From Callorhinus ursinus (lineage: Eukaryota > Chordata > Mammalia > Carnivora > Otariidae), in assembly GCF_003265705.1 (NCBI RefSeq), contig NW_020312828.1:51913381-51977380 (forward strand): a stretch of DNA of 64,000 bases, read 5' to 3'. This document shows positions 14,401-25,262 of the stretch, one piece after another. The notes beneath the pieces are model-generated. The model was given only the letters and a program-made list of their open reading frames with translations. It had not been told where the DNA came from and ran no database searches. A program made the translations under genes and the position numbers. The first letter of the stretch is position 1; every line of letters starts with the position of its first letter.

Positions 14401-15186
14401 TGATTCTTGTCTCGTGAAAGAAAGATAAAAATGTAACTTTCTTGGAATTTGAGAGCCCAACTTCTCAGAAAGCTATTAAATCCTTTCTGTGTAAAGTTCA
14501 TTGTGTAAAGTTCATTATCTGGGCCATCCATTGATAATTAACAGTGATAGCCAAAGCATGAGTAGGGTTGGCTCAGCTTCTACCAGGGTCCTACTGAATT
14601 TAGTTGAGGAATGGGTTTTTAGATGAGGTGAGATGCCTTTCCTTTTTCTATTTCCCCACCTCATAGTTTTCTTCTTCTTTCTCCATCTCTTTCACAACCT
14701 TTTTTTTTTTTTTTTTTGCCTGTGCTTTTTTCCTTCTATTCTCTCTCCCCACTATCTACAAAGCATGTTATTGGGAGAATGGGGTAAATTAAGCACCACT
14801 CACACAAGCCAAAATGGTAGGATATAAAACGAAATGGTACATAAAATCATCCATGGGAATTGTACCATTTAGGTCATATTTGTCTTGCAGTTATTTTTAA
14901 AATGCCTATTTTAATCAGGAAAAGTCTAAAAGTAAACAATGGTAGAGAAGATGTCCATTACCACGCCAGATTGTGTACTTCATTCACCTAATTGTTCTTT
15001 GTTTCTGCCATTATTCCTTTTGTTTCTGTTTTATTTCTCCCAAAATTTTATGCTTCTGACAATACCATCTTTTTTGTTCTTTCACTCATATTAATTTCTC
15101 CATGATTTTTAATTTTTCCAAATAAAAGCAGTAATAGTAGATATCAAAAAGTATCTTTAATAAAATTTTTGTTAAAAATTAATGCT
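14401..15186. other. No gene or clear repeat recognised
   Basis: It contains a T run of about 18 at 14700-14717 in a pyrimidine-rich stretch. The frame made of F and L residues across it is low-complexity, not a gene. Confidence 0.5.
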
Positions 15187-15300
15187 TAATATCTCTCTAC
15201 TAGGCTATGAACAGCATAGGCAGGGTTTGTGTCTCCAGCATCTGGAACATTACCTGAATGTATGGTAGGTGCTTAGTTGCCCTTGCTGAATAGATTGAAT
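15187..15300 (+). mobile_element. L2 LINE 3' end
   Basis: CTACTAGGCTATGAACAGCA, CAGGGTTTGTGTCTCCAGCA, TAGGTGCTTAGTTGCCCTTG and TGAATAGATTGAAT reproduce the L2 3' terminus in sense orientation. Confidence 0.6.
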
Positions 15301-15306
15301 ACTAAT

Positions 15307-15660
15307 ATATTTTTAACTTTTTGTTTTGGGATAATTTTAGATTTATAGGAAAGGTGCAGGTATGGAGCATTCCCATATACCTTCACCCTGCTTCCCAGGC
15401 CTAATATTAACGTGTCACAAAACCTTGGTTCATTTGTCAGAACCAAGAAATTAACACTGATACTATGTTATTAACTAAACTACAGACTTTATTTAGATAT
15501 CACCAGTTTTTCCACTAGTGCCCTTTTGTCCTATTCCAAGATTGAATTCCTGATACCATCTGGCATTTTGTATTCATGTTATTTTAGTCTTTTCTAATAT
15601 TGGATACTAACTTAAAATTTACTTTTTAGGACTTTACTTTCAATACTTTGTCATGTTAAA
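15307..15660 (-). mobile_element. Ancient LINE-derived fragment (tentative)
   Basis: TTTTGGGATAATTTTAGATT, CTTCACCCTGCTTCCCAGGC and TTTATTTAGATATCACCAGT resemble the same type of old antisense L1-derived repeat as 4961-6480. There is no coding capacity. Confidence 0.45.
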
Positions 15661-15750
15661 TGGTATGGGACACTAAGAAGATATGTGAATATGTAGAAAT
15701 AAACAATCACTTTTCAGTGACTCCAATTTTGCCTAGCATCAGTGTGGTAT

Positions 15751-15766
15751 AAGAAAATGTAGCTGA
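15751..15766 (+). repeat. 5' target-site duplication of L1 copy 1
   Basis: AAGAAAATGTAGCTGA lies directly before the L1 5' end and is repeated without mismatch at 22662-22677 directly after the poly-A tail. A perfect 16-bp duplication is the mark of target-primed reverse transcription and argues for a recent insertion. Confidence 0.95.
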
Positions 15767-15775
15767 CGGGCGGAG

Positions 15776-15786
15776 CAAGATGGCGG
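15776..15786 (-). promoter_or_regulatory. YY1-type site at the L1 5' end
   Basis: CAAGATGGCGG is the reverse complement of the YY1 consensus core CCGCCATCTTG and lies ten bases into the element. In human L1 a YY1 site in the same place directs accurate transcription start; the same role is inferred here. Copy 2 keeps it (CCGCCATCTTG at 35524-35534). Confidence 0.75.
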
Positions 15787-16840
15787 AGGAGTAGGAGACC
15801 TAGATTTCGTCTGGTCTCAGGAATTCAGCTGAATAGGGATCAAACCATTCTGAACACCTACGAACTCAACAGGAGACCGAAGAAGAGAGTAGCAACAACT
15901 CTCTAAACAGAGAAGCGACCACTTTCTGGAAGGTAGGACGTGCGGAGAAGTGAATCCGAGGCAATATTCGGGAGGATAGACGGCGGGGGAGGGGCCTCCG
16001 CCGGCCGCTTCTGGCAAGTGCTAGAGCCGCGGAGCACAAAATCGGACCTTTTAGAAGTTGGCTCCGTGGAGGGACGTCGCTGCAGTGGCTAAGCGGGGGG
16101 TGGAATCCTCCCGGGACAGTGTGGTCTCAGGACCCTCGGGGTCACAGAAAGACCGGGGGTGCCTGAGTGCGCCAGAGCTCCCAGGGATCGGAGCGGGAAA
16201 GCCGGCTGCAGAGACGGAGCAGAGTCGCGGGCTCTCAGCTCGGGGTTGCCATAGACTGTGACCCGTGGCCCAGTCGGGGCACGGCTCCTCCAGCAGGGAC
16301 CCAGCAGGCGGCAGATCCGGGGAGACTCCCCTTCCTTCCCGGGGAGGAGCGGTGCGGGAACGCACTGCAGTTATCTGCTGGGTTTGGAGACTCCACACGG
16401 GGTCGGGTACCAGAGATAGCAACGCTCGGTCACAGGCCGGGTGAGCACGGAGTGCGGCCGGAGACCGGGGACACGGAAGTGACTGCTTTTCTCTGGGGAC
16501 ACACTGAGGAGCGGGGCCCCGAGTTCTCGGCTCCTCCGGGTAGAGATTGGGAGGCCACCATTTCTGCCCTGGTCCTCCAAAGCTGTACCGAGAGCTTGCA
16601 GGGAACAAAAGCTCCTGAGAGCAAACCGGAGCAGCTTCCTTAGCCCAGACCGACAAGGGCGGGGCAATTCCGCCTCCGGCAAAGACATTTGGAAACCACA
16701 GCAACAGGCCCCTCCCCCAGAAGATCAGCACAAACAGCCAGCAAGCCAAGACCAAGTTGATCGATCAAGGAGAACGGGAGAACTCCAGCGCTAGGGGAAT
16801 ACTGCACATAGATTCATGGCTTTTTTTTTTTTTTTTTTTT

Positions 16841-16940
16841 NNNNNNNNNNNNNNNNNNNNNNNNNNNNNNNNNNNNNNNNNNNNNNNNNNNNNNNNNNNN
16901 NNNNNNNNNNNNNNNNNNNNNNNNNNNNNNNNNNNNNNNN
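16841..16940. other. Assembly gap (100 N) in the L1 5' UTR
   Basis: Exactly 100 N follow a run of 20 T. The round size suggests a placeholder. In copy 2 the matching interval (34182-34490) holds 309 bases, including most of a tandem unit, a TA microsatellite and an A run. The missing sequence is therefore probably longer than 100 bases. Confidence 0.97.
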
Positions 16941-17421
16941 CTAGTCTCCTGCCTGATCACATTCTCTCCCTTTTTCCTTTTTTTTTTCTTTTCTTAAATC
17001 TTCTTTCTTTTTTCAAACAACTTATCTTACCAAGTCCTTTTATAAAACCTTTTATAATTTTCATCTTTACAGTCATCTTCCATCCCTTCATTGTATCAAC
17101 CCTTATTTTGTACATATATGTCTTTCTTCCTTTAAAATTTTAGGAGGCACTTTTTTCTAACAGACCAAAATACGCCCAAAATCTAGTGTGTGGCACTGAT
17201 CTATGCACTAGCCTGATCATATTTGATCATATTCTGCTATTTTTGTATTGTTTTGCTTTTGTTTTTATCTTTTTTTCTTTTTTCTCTTTCTTTTTTCTTT
17301 CTTTCCCTTTCTTTTCCCCTGGTTTCAGGTCTTTTCTGATTTGTATACAGTATATTTGCTGGGGACGTTGTAAACCTGTTAGCATTTCGTTCTCTCATTC
17401 ATCTATTCTCCTCTGGACAAA

Positions 17422-18321
17422 ATGACAAGACGAAAGAAATCACCTCAGCAAAAAGAACAAGAGGTACTACCATCAGCCAGGGACCTACTCAATACAGACA
17501 TTAGTATGATGTCAGACCTAGAGTTCAGAATCATGACTTTAAAGATACTAGCTGGGCTTGAAAAAAGCGTGGAAGTTATTAGAGAAACCCTTTCTGGAGA
17601 AATAAAAGAACTAAAATCTAACCAAATCGAAATCAAAAAGGCTATTGATGAGGTGCAATCAAAAATGGGGGCACTAACTGCTAGGATAAATGAGGCAGAA
17701 GAGAGAATCAGCGATATAGAAGACCAAATGATGGAAAATAAAGAGGCTGAGAAAAAGAGAGAGAAACAACTACAGGATCACGAGGGCAGAATTCGAGAGA
17801 TAAGTGATACGATAAGACGAAACAACATTAGAATAATTGGGATCCCAGAAGAAGAAGAAGAGAGAGAGAGGGGGGCAGAAGGTATATTGGAGCAAATTAT
17901 AGCAGAAAACTTCCCTAATGTGAGGAAGGAAACAGGCATTAAAATCCAGGAGGCACAGAGAACCCCTCTCAAAATCAATAAAAATAGGTCAACACCCCGA
18001 CATCTAATAGTAAAACTTACGAGTCTCAGAGACAAAGAGAAAATCCTGAAAGCAGCTCGGGAGAAGAGATATGTAACCTACAATGGTAGAAACATTAGAT
18101 TGGCAACAGACCTATCCACAGAGACCTGGCAGGCCAGAAAGGACTGGCAAGATATCTTCAGAGCACTAAACGAGAAAAATATGCAGCCAAGAATACTATA
18201 TCCAGCTAGGCTATCACTGAAAATAGAAGGAGAGATAAAAAGCTTCCAGAACAAACAAAAACTAAAGGAATTTGCAAACACGAAACCAGCCCTCCAAGAA
18301 ATATTGAGAGGGGTCCTCTAA
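17422..18321 (+). CDS. LINE-1 ORF1 protein (RNA-binding chaperone), intact
   Basis: This 299-residue protein has the L1 ORF1p layout. A basic N-terminus (MTRRKK) is followed by a long heptad-rich coiled coil at about residues 45-132, which should form the trimer. An RRM spans about 133-205, with RNIRIIG-type RNP2 ([10 protein letters not shown], 134-143) and RHLIVKL (193-199). The C-terminal domain, about 206-299, holds [13 protein letters not shown] and ends LQEILRGVL. In the family, ORF1p coats L1 RNA and acts as a nucleic-acid chaperone in cytoplasmic particles. The start is the first ATG after the pyrimidine tract (AAAATGA). It is shorter than human ORF1p (338 aa), mostly N-terminal. ORF2 begins 82 bases after its stop. 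No break was found. Confidence 0.95.
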   Translation: MTRRKKSPQQKEQEVLPSARDLLNTDISMMSDLEFRIMTLKILAGLEKSVEVIRETLSGEIKELKSNQIEIKKAIDEVQSKMGALTARINEAEERISDIEDQMMENKEAEKKREKQLQDHEGRIREISDTIRRNNIRIIGIPEEEEERERGAEGILEQIIAENFPNVRKETGIKIQEAQRTPLKINKNRSTPRHLIVKLTSLRDKEKILKAAREKRYVTYNGRNIRLATDLSTETWQARKDWQDIFRALNEKNMQPRILYPARLSLKIEGEIKSFQNKQKLKEFANTKPALQEILRGVL

Positions 18322-18403
18322 GCAAAGAGAGAACCTAAAAGCAGCAAAGAGCAGAAACGAACACAGACAACAGACAGTTAACAGTCACCTTACAGGTAAT
18401 ACA

Positions 18404-21400
18404 ATGGCACTAAATTCATACCTTTCAATAGTTACCCTGAATGTAAATGGGCTCAATGCCCCAATCAAAAGACACAGGCTATCAGATTGGATTAAAAAAC
18501 AAGACCCATCAATATGCTGTCTGCAAGAGACTCATTTTAGACGCAAAGACACCCCCAGATTGAAAGTGAGGGGGTGGAAAACCATTTACCATGCTAATGG
18601 ACACCAAAAGAAAGCTGGGGTGGCAATCCTTATATCAGACAAACTAGATTTTAAAACAAAGACTGTAATAAGAGATGAGGAAGGACACTATATCCTCCTT
18701 GAAGGGTCTACCCAACCAGAAGATCTAACAATTGTAAATATCTATGCCCCGAACATGGGAGCAGCCAATTATATAAGGCAATTAATAACAAAAGCAAAGA
18801 AACACATTGACAACAATACAATAATAGTGGGGGACTTTAACACCCCCCTGACTGAAATGGACAGATCATCTAAGCAAAAGATCAACAAGGAAATAAAGAC
18901 TTTAAATGACACACTGGACCAAATGGACTTCACAGACATATTCAGAACATTCCATCCCAAAGCAACGGAATACACATTCTTCTCTAGTGCCCATGGAACA
19001 TTCTCCAGAATTGATCACATCCTAGGTCACAAATCAGGTCTCAATCGGTACCAAAAGATTGGGATCATTCCCTGCATATTTTCAGACCACAATGCTTTGA
19101 AACTAGAACTCAATCACAAGAGGAAAGTCGGAAAGAACTCAAATACATGGAGGCTAAAGAGCATCCTACTAAAGAATGAATGGGTCAACCAAGAAATTAA
19201 AGAAGAATTAAAAAAATTCATGGAAACCAATGAAAATGAAAACACAACTGTTCAAAATCTTTGGGATACAGCAAAGGCGGTCCTGAGAGGAAAGTATATA
19301 GCAATCCAAGCCTTTCTCAAGAAACAAGAAAGGTCTCAAATACACAACCTAACCCTACACCTAAAGGAGCTGGAGAAAGAACAGCAAATAAAGCCTAAAC
19401 CCAGCAGGAGAAGAGAAATCATAAAGATCAGAGCAGAAATCAATGAACTAGAAACCAAAAGAACAGTAGAACAGATCAACGAAACTAGGAGCTGGTTCTT
19501 TGAAAGAATTAACAAGATTGATAAACCCCTGGCCAGACTTATCAAAAAGAAAAGAGAAATGACCCAAATCAGCAAAATCATGAATGAAAGAGGAGAGATC
19601 ACAACCAACACCAAAGAAATACAAACAATTATAAGAACATATTATGAGCAACTCTATGCCAGCAAATTAGAGAACCTGGAAGAAATGGGTGCATTCCTAG
19701 AGATGTATCAACTACCAAAATTGAACCAGGAAGAAATAGAAAACCTGAACAGACCTATAACCACTAAGGAAATTGAAACAGTCATCAAAAATCTCCCAAG
19801 AAACAAAAGCCCAGGGCCAGACGGCTTCCCGGGGGAATTCTATCAGACATTTCAAGAAGAATTAATACCTATTCTCCTGAAACTGTTCCAAAAAATAGAA
19901 ATGGAAGGGAAACTTCCAAACTCATTTTATGAGGCCAGCATTACCTTGATCCCAAAACCAGACAAAGACCCCATCAAAAAAGAGAATTACAGACCAATAT
20001 CCTTGATGAACATGGATGCAAAAATTCTCACCAAAATACTAGCCAATAGGATCCAACAGTACATTAAAAGGATTATTCACCATGACCAAGTGGGATTTAT
20101 TCCTGGGCTGCAAGGCTGGTTCAACATCCGCAAATCAATCAACGTGATACAATACATTAACAAAAGAAAGAGCAAGAATCATATGATCCTCTCAATAGAT
20201 GCAGAAAAAGCATTTGACAAAGTACAACATCCTTTCTTGATCAAAACTCTTCAGAGTATAGGGATAGAGGGTACATACCTCAATATCATAAAAGCCATCT
20301 ATGAAAAACCTACAGCGAGTATCATTCTCAATGGGGAAAGGCTGAGAGCCTTTCCCCTAAGGTCAGGAACGCGGCAGGGATGTCCACTCTCACCACTGCT
20401 ATTCAACATAGTATTAGAAGTCCTAGCCACAGCAATCAGACAACAAAAAGAAATCAAAGGCATCCAAATCAGCAAAGAGGAAGTCAAACTCTCACTCTTT
20501 GCAGATGATATGATACTGTACGTGGAAAACCCAAAAGACTCCACCCCAAAACTGCTAGAACTCATACAGGAATTCAGTAAAGTAGCAGGATATAAAATCA
20601 ATGCACAGAAATCAGTGGCATTCCTATACACCAACAACAAGACAGAAGAGAGACAAATCAAGGAGTCTATCCCATTTACAATTGCACCCAAAACCATTAG
20701 ATACCTAGGAATAAATCTAACCAAAGAGGCAAAGGATCTGTACTCAGAAAACTATAAAATACTCATGAAAGAAATTGAAGAAGACACAAAGAAATGGAAA
20801 AACGTTCCATGCTCATGGATTGGGAGAATCAACATTGTGAAGATGTCAATGCTACCTAGAGCAATCTACACATTCAATGCAATCCCCATCAAAATACCAT
20901 CCACTTTTTTCAAAGAAATGGAACAAATAATCCTAAAATTTGTATGGAACCAGAAGAGACCCCGAATAGCCAGAGGAATCCTGAAAAAGAAAAGCAAAGC
21001 TGGCGGCATCACAATTCCGGACTTCCAGCTCTATTACAAAGCTGTCATCATCAAGACAGTATGGTACTGGCACAAAAACAGACGCATAGATCAATGGAAC
21101 AGAATCGAGAGCCCAGAAATGGACCCTCAACTCTATGGTCAACTTATTTTTGACAAAGCAGGAAAGAATGTCCAATGGCAAAAAGACAGTCTCTTCAACA
21201 AATGGTGTTGGGAAAATTGGACAGCCACATGCAGAAGAATGAAACTGGACCATTTCCTTACACCACACACAAGAATAGACTCCAAATGGTTGAAAGACCT
21301 AAACGTGAGACAGGAGTCCATCCAAATCCTAAAGGAGAACACAGGTAGCAACCTTTTCGACCTTAGCCGCAGCAACTTCTTCCTAGAAACATCGCCAAAG

Positions 21401-22219
21401 GCACGGGAAGCCAGGGCAAAAATGAACTATTGGGATTTCATCAAGATAAAAAGCTTTTGCACAGCAAAAGAAACAGTCCACAAAACCAAAAGACAACCGA
21501 CAGAATGGGAGAAAATATTTGCAAACGACATATCAGATAAAGGGCTAGTATCCAAAATCTATAAAGAACTTATCAAACTCAACACCCAAAGAACAAATAA
21601 TCCAATCAAGAAATGGGCAGAAGACATGAACAGACATTTCTCCAAAGAAGACATCCAAATGGCCAACAGGCACATGAAAAAGTGCTCAACATCCCTCGGC
21701 ATCAGGGAAATCCAAATCAAAACCTCAATGAGATACCACCTCACACCCATCAGAATGGCTAAAATTAACAAGTCAGGGAACGACAGATGTTGGCGGGGAT
21801 GTGGAGAAAGGGGAACCCTCCTACACTGTTGGTGGGAATGCAAGCTGGTGCAACCCCTCTGGAAAACAGTATGGAGGTTTCTCAAACAGTTGAAATTAGA
21901 GCTACCGTTCGATCCAGCAATTGCACTACTGGGTATTTACCACAAAGATACAAATGTAGGGACCCGAAGGGGTACATGTACCCCAATGTTTATAGCAGCA
22001 ATGTCCACAATAGCCAAACTGTGGAAAGAGCCAAGATGCCCATCGACAGATGAATGGATAAAGAAGATGTGGTATATATACACAATGGAATATTATGCAG
22101 CCATCAAAAGGAATGAGATCTTGCCATTTGCAACGACGTGGATGGAACTGGAGGGTGTTATGCTGAGTGAAATAAGTCAATCAGAGAAAGACATGTATCA
22201 CATGACCTCACTGATATGA
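18404..22219 (+). CDS. LINE-1 ORF2 protein (endonuclease / reverse transcriptase), intact
   Basis: A 1271-residue protein, about the family length. The N-terminal endonuclease (1-235) keeps N13, E42, Y114, D144 and N146 in GDFN, T191, D204 in SRIDHI, and SDH at 227-229; each aligns one residue before its human counterpart. The reverse transcriptase has D599 in [20 protein letters not shown] (658-667) and the catalytic FADD at 699-702. A C-terminal cysteine motif keeps C1129, C1133, H1141 and C1146. Family role: ORF2p nicks chromosomal DNA at T/A-rich sites and copies L1 RNA from the nick. The 82-base gap after ORF1 implies reinitiation or a similar low-level mechanism, as in other L1s. No stop or frameshift was found, so activity is possible but unproven. 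Confidence 0.96.
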   Translation: MALNSYLSIVTLNVNGLNAPIKRHRLSDWIKKQDPSICCLQETHFRRKDTPRLKVRGWKTIYHANGHQKKAGVAILISDKLDFKTKTVIRDEEGHYILLEGSTQPEDLTIVNIYAPNMGAANYIRQLITKAKKHIDNNTIIVGDFNTPLTEMDRSSKQKINKEIKTLNDTLDQMDFTDIFRTFHPKATEYTFFSSAHGTFSRIDHILGHKSGLNRYQKIGIIPCIFSDHNALKLELNHKRKVGKNSNTWRLKSILLKNEWVNQEIKEELKKFMETNENENTTVQNLWDTAKAVLRGKYIAIQAFLKKQERSQIHNLTLHLKELEKEQQIKPKPSRRREIIKIRAEINELETKRTVEQINETRSWFFERINKIDKPLARLIKKKREMTQISKIMNERGEITTNTKEIQTIIRTYYEQLYASKLENLEEMGAFLEMYQLPKLNQEEIENLNRPITTKEIETVIKNLPRNKSPGPDGFPGEFYQTFQEELIPILLKLFQKIEMEGKLPNSFYEASITLIPKPDKDPIKKENYRPISLMNMDAKILTKILANRIQQYIKRIIHHDQVGFIPGLQGWFNIRKSINVIQYINKRKSKNHMILSIDAEKAFDKVQHPFLIKTLQSIGIEGTYLNIIKAIYEKPTASIILNGERLRAFPLRSGTRQGCPLSPLLFNIVLEVLATAIRQQKEIKGIQISKEEVKLSLFADDMILYVENPKDSTPKLLELIQEFSKVAGYKINAQKSVAFLYTNNKTEERQIKESIPFTIAPKTIRYLGINLTKEAKDLYSENYKILMKEIEEDTKKWKNVPCSWIGRINIVKMSMLPRAIYTFNAIPIKIPSTFFKEMEQIILKFVWNQKRPRIARGILKKKSKAGGITIPDFQLYYKAVIIKTVWYWHKNRRIDQWNRIESPEMDPQLYGQLIFDKAGKNVQWQKDSLFNKWCWENWTATCRRMKLDHFLTPHTRIDSKWLKDLNVRQESIQILKENTGSNLFDLSRSNFFLETSPKAREARAKMNYWDFIKIKSFCTAKETVHKTKRQPTEWEKIFANDISDKGLVSKIYKELIKLNTQRTNNPIKKWAEDMNRHFSKEDIQMANRHMKKCSTSLGIREIQIKTSMRYHLTPIRMAKINKSGNDRCWRGCGERGTLLHCWWECKLVQPLWKTVWRFLKQLKLELPFDPAIALLGIYHKDTNVGTRRGTCTPMFIAAMSTIAKLWKEPRCPSTDEWIKKMWYIYTMEYYAAIKRNEILPFATTWMELEGVMLSEISQSEKDMYHMTSLI

Positions 22220-22661
22220 GGAATTCTTAATCTCAGGAAACAAACTGAGTGTTACTGGAGTGGTTGGGGGTGGGAGGGATGGGATGGCTGGGTGATAGAC
22301 ATTGGGGAGGGTATGTGCTACGGTGAGCGCTGTGAATTGTGCAAGACTGTTGAATCACAGATCTGTACTTCTGAAACAAATAACGCAACATATTTTAAGA
22401 AAAAAGGAAAAGAAGAAGATAACAGGAGAGGAAGAAAAGGGGAGTATGTCAGAGGGGGAGACGAACCATGAGAGATGATGGACTCTGAAAAACTGAGGGT
22501 TCTAGAGGGTAGGGGGGTGGGGGGATGGGTATTGAGGAGGGCACGTTTTGCATGGTGCACTGGGTGTTATGAACAAACAATGAATCATGGAACACTGCAT
22601 CAAAAACTAATGATGTAATATATGGTGATTAACATAACAATAAAAAAATTAAAAAAAAAAA
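22220..22661 (+). other. L1 copy 1 3' UTR and poly-A tail
   Basis: About 440 bases with two G-rich tracts able to form G-quadruplexes: 22266-22283 (GGGGGTGGGAGGGATGGG) and 22507-22529. It ends in AATAAA and an A-rich tail interrupted by TT. The same G tracts appear as C tracts in copies 2 and 3. Confidence 0.9.
22639..22644 (+). promoter_or_regulatory. Polyadenylation signal AATAAA of L1 copy 1
   Basis: AATAAA lies directly before the A tail, as in other L1s, where the weak signal often allows read-through into flanking DNA. Confidence 0.75.
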
Positions 22662-22677
22662 AAGAAAATGTAGCTGA
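22662..22677 (+). repeat. 3' target-site duplication of L1 copy 1
   Basis: AAGAAAATGTAGCTGA, identical to 15751-15766, follows the poly-A tail directly. Confidence 0.95.
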
Positions 22678-23287
22678 TTTAAATTTCAAGATCTGGAAAA
22701 GGAAAATTTTCCCTGACATCTCTTGACCTTTCAAATACCCTTTATTTTAAAATATAGCTCTCTTTATTGGCTTTTGTAATACAGTGAAGGTTTATTTCTT
22801 AGCATTGATAATCCCAACTCTACTCAATTGGTAAGGTTAACACAGGTTTCTGGGGAAAAATATTTTACAATTTTATTATTGTAAGCAAATTAAATTCCAA
22901 AGGAAAGACTTTTAGAAAAGGGTTGGGTTTTTGGAGTCAGTCTTCAGATATATTTATTTATTTATTTATTTATTTATTTATTTTTTTGCGGTAATCCCAG
23001 TAGGATTTTAAAAAATTGCTAGACAGCCTTCTATCTTGATTATTGCTTTATACGCTATTTTCCCCAACTTTTTAGTTACAGCCTCCTGTGCACCATTTAA
23101 TTATAGTAGTGTGCTGTCCAAAATTCTTGCCTTTTCTCCATGAAATAAAATACCCAGTGTTTTTCTAAACCAAATGGTAGGTAATGGTAAATTTTAAAAA
23201 CTGAATGGTATTACCCAACCAAATCTAGCATAATCCTTGGCCCAAACCATGCATTCAAAAGAGATTTATTGAAAAGTTGAACTCTTA
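22678..23287. other. No gene recognised
   Basis: Unique-looking AT-rich sequence with the TTTA microsatellite listed separately. Confidence 0.5.
22950..22987. repeat. (TTTA)n microsatellite
   Basis: About eight TTTA units ending in a T run. It may mark the tail of a lost SINE, but no SINE body follows. Confidence 0.95.
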
Positions 23288-23630
23288 GAAGCAGAGAGTA
23301 GAATTAGAATGGTGGTTGCTGGGGACTAGGGCGTGGGAGAAATGGGATGTTAATCAAAGGGTAGAGACTTTCAGTTATAAAATGAAAAATTCTGGGGGTC
23401 TAATGTGGAGCATAGTGATGATAGTTAAGAATATATTATATACTTGGTATTTTCTAAGAGTAGATCTAAGTGTTTGCACCACAAAAAGAAAGGCAACTGT
23501 GTGAGGTGGTATGTGTTAGCTCAATGGGGGCAGTTATTTTGCAATGTACATGTATGTCAAATTGTCATGTTGTACACCTTCGATACATACAGCTTCTACC
23601 TCAGTAAAGTTGGGGATAAAATGAAAAAGA
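23288..23630 (+). mobile_element. Old L1 3' UTR fragment
   Basis: The L1 3'-terminal order is present in sense: TAGAATGGTGGTTGCTGGGG, CAGTTATAAAATGAAAAATT, CATAGTGATGATAGTTAAGA, and TGTTGTACACCTTCGATACA near the end. It is non-coding. Confidence 0.75.
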
Positions 23631-25021
23631 AGCTTGTTGATGGATTCAATACTAGGAGGCCTGAATGGGGGTAGAGGGAAAGTCTTACCTAGAGCTCTTA
23701 AACTCAGTCTAAATCCCTGCCTGCCATCTTGAGGACACAGTGAGAATTGCACCTGATTCTGTCTAACCCATGCCTACTCATGTTAAGAGCAAGGCCATTT
23801 ACTGAATCAAGAAGGAGATTGTGGTTTTTTAAAAGGGACATGGATTGAGACCATTATTCAGATGATTAACATGAAAAGGAGTTCCCACCTGAAATGTACC
23901 AATTACTGAAATGATTTCAAACAAAATTACCAGAAAACGGTTTGTCCTGTACTTGATCTAGGTAGAGTGGAGGAACATGAAGAAAGTATGATGTTTTTCT
24001 TCAGTAAACATGGGTCAAATGTTATTTTATTCAGGTAATTTGTTTAGGTTTCTTAAAGTGTCTGATGCTTAAGTTGGAAACAAAAAAGGACTCTTGATAA
24101 CAAGGACCACTGAGGGAAGAAGATCTGGCAAAGAAACAAAAGGCTGTTTTGCAAGTGGTCAGTGCACGCATCACCCTTGGCATTTTTACCATATAATCAT
24201 AGAAGATGAGCATAATGGGGTGGGCTGTGTTTGTGGCCAAATAATTCTACCCCACCATGAATCTATCCCACTCTCTGGATTTTATTCCCTTACAGAATCT
24301 TTTCAATATGCACAGGGAAGAGCCCCTTTCTCTACATTCACCATTGATTAGATCTGGTGTCACTCCAAACCTCCAAAGTGTCTGCCACATAACAGGTGCT
24401 TTGTGGGAGTCGTGAGGTGGGACCCACACCTTATCTGTCATGGTCCTTTGTGGGATGATTGCCTCCTTAGCATTTTTATCGTCTCACAACCCGCTGTCTT
24501 TTTGAAACGTCATGGGTGTCTTTCTCTGTAACACGAATTTCAAGTCTGTTGTGTTGTTCAGCCCACTGCCCTTCGTCTCTCCATCTCCTCTCTTATTTGC
24601 CTCTTCTGCCTTATCCTTTCACATGTCTCTAATTCCAAAAACATAGCTGTCTTTTCTTCATTGTGCATTGCTAGCCAGATAATGAGAATACTTACATCAT
24701 TAAGGACACATTTTCCACAGGATGCTTTTAATGCGCATTAAATCTCACATTGTGAGATTGACACAGTGATTACGGTATAGTATCAGGAGTAGCACATCCG
24801 AAGAAGAACCAGTTCTGTGCAGGTAGCTTCCTCAGTATGGAGTGGACTGTCAAAAGTTAGGGAGATTTTCTCACTAGGTGAGTATCTTTAGCTATTTCGC
24901 TTTTGCTCTGGTGGTATCAATTCCTAAATGATAGTGCCTAGAGCTGTGTAAATGTGGAGCCTGCAAATCTCTACACAATCCGTTCAAAAGCTAAAGTCCC
25001 TTAAAAGTGGCAAACATACTA
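23631..25021. other. No gene or clear repeat recognised
   Basis: Unique-looking sequence with short frames only. Confidence 0.5.
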
Positions 25022-25262
25022 TGTAAGAGTAACTATGGGCCAGGCATTGTTCTGAGTGCTTTATGTGTAGTAACTCATTGTATCCTTGTGATAGCCCTAT
25101 GAGGGGAAAACTACATCTCAGTTTTAGAAATGAGAAAACCAGGAAAAGTTCACAAAATACTTCTCCCTCCATAGCTTCCAAAGGCATCCTCCAAAGCAGG
25201 TACCCACATACAAAACTTCAAGTTATAGAGTCGGGATTTGGACATAAGCAACAGGACTCTAG
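25022..25262 (-). mobile_element. MIR SINE
   Basis: Antisense MIR landmarks are GGGCCAGGCATTGTTCTGAG, GATAGCCCTATGAGGGGAAA, CTCAGTTTTAGAAATGAGAA and AGAGTCGGGATTTGGACA. Confidence 0.8.

Larger units (their letters stand above)
15767..17421 (+). promoter_or_regulatory. L1 copy 1 5' UTR / internal promoter
   Basis: The first 900 bases are GC- and CpG-rich, as expected of an internal RNA polymerase II promoter that is silenced by methylation in most cells. From about 16960 the sequence turns pyrimidine-rich, with a long C/T tract ending in TTTCAG at 17323-17328, then the ORF1 start at 17422. The same layout is seen inverted in copy 2 (33723-35545). The unknown bases at 16841-16940 interrupt it. 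Confidence 0.85.
15767..22661 (+). mobile_element. Full-length young LINE-1, copy 1
   Basis: This is a complete L1: CpG-rich 5' UTR with promoter, ORF1, ORF2, 3' UTR and poly-A tail, bounded by a perfect 16-bp target-site duplication. As assembled it is 6.9 kb including 100 unknown bases. Both reading frames are open along their full expected length, unlike copies 2 and 3. The catalytic residues of the endonuclease and reverse transcriptase are present. The lack of decay makes it the youngest element here and a candidate for retained activity. The assembly gap prevents judging the whole 5' UTR. Confidence 0.97.

Noticed and set aside
16757..17143. 128-codon open frame spanning the N gap
   Set aside because: It runs through 100 unknown bases and low-complexity T-rich sequence; it is an artefact of the placeholder.
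15767..22661. Reading ORF1 and ORF2 as an endogenous retrovirus
   Set aside because: There are no long terminal repeats, and the protein order, endonuclease type and poly-A tail are those of a LINE-1.
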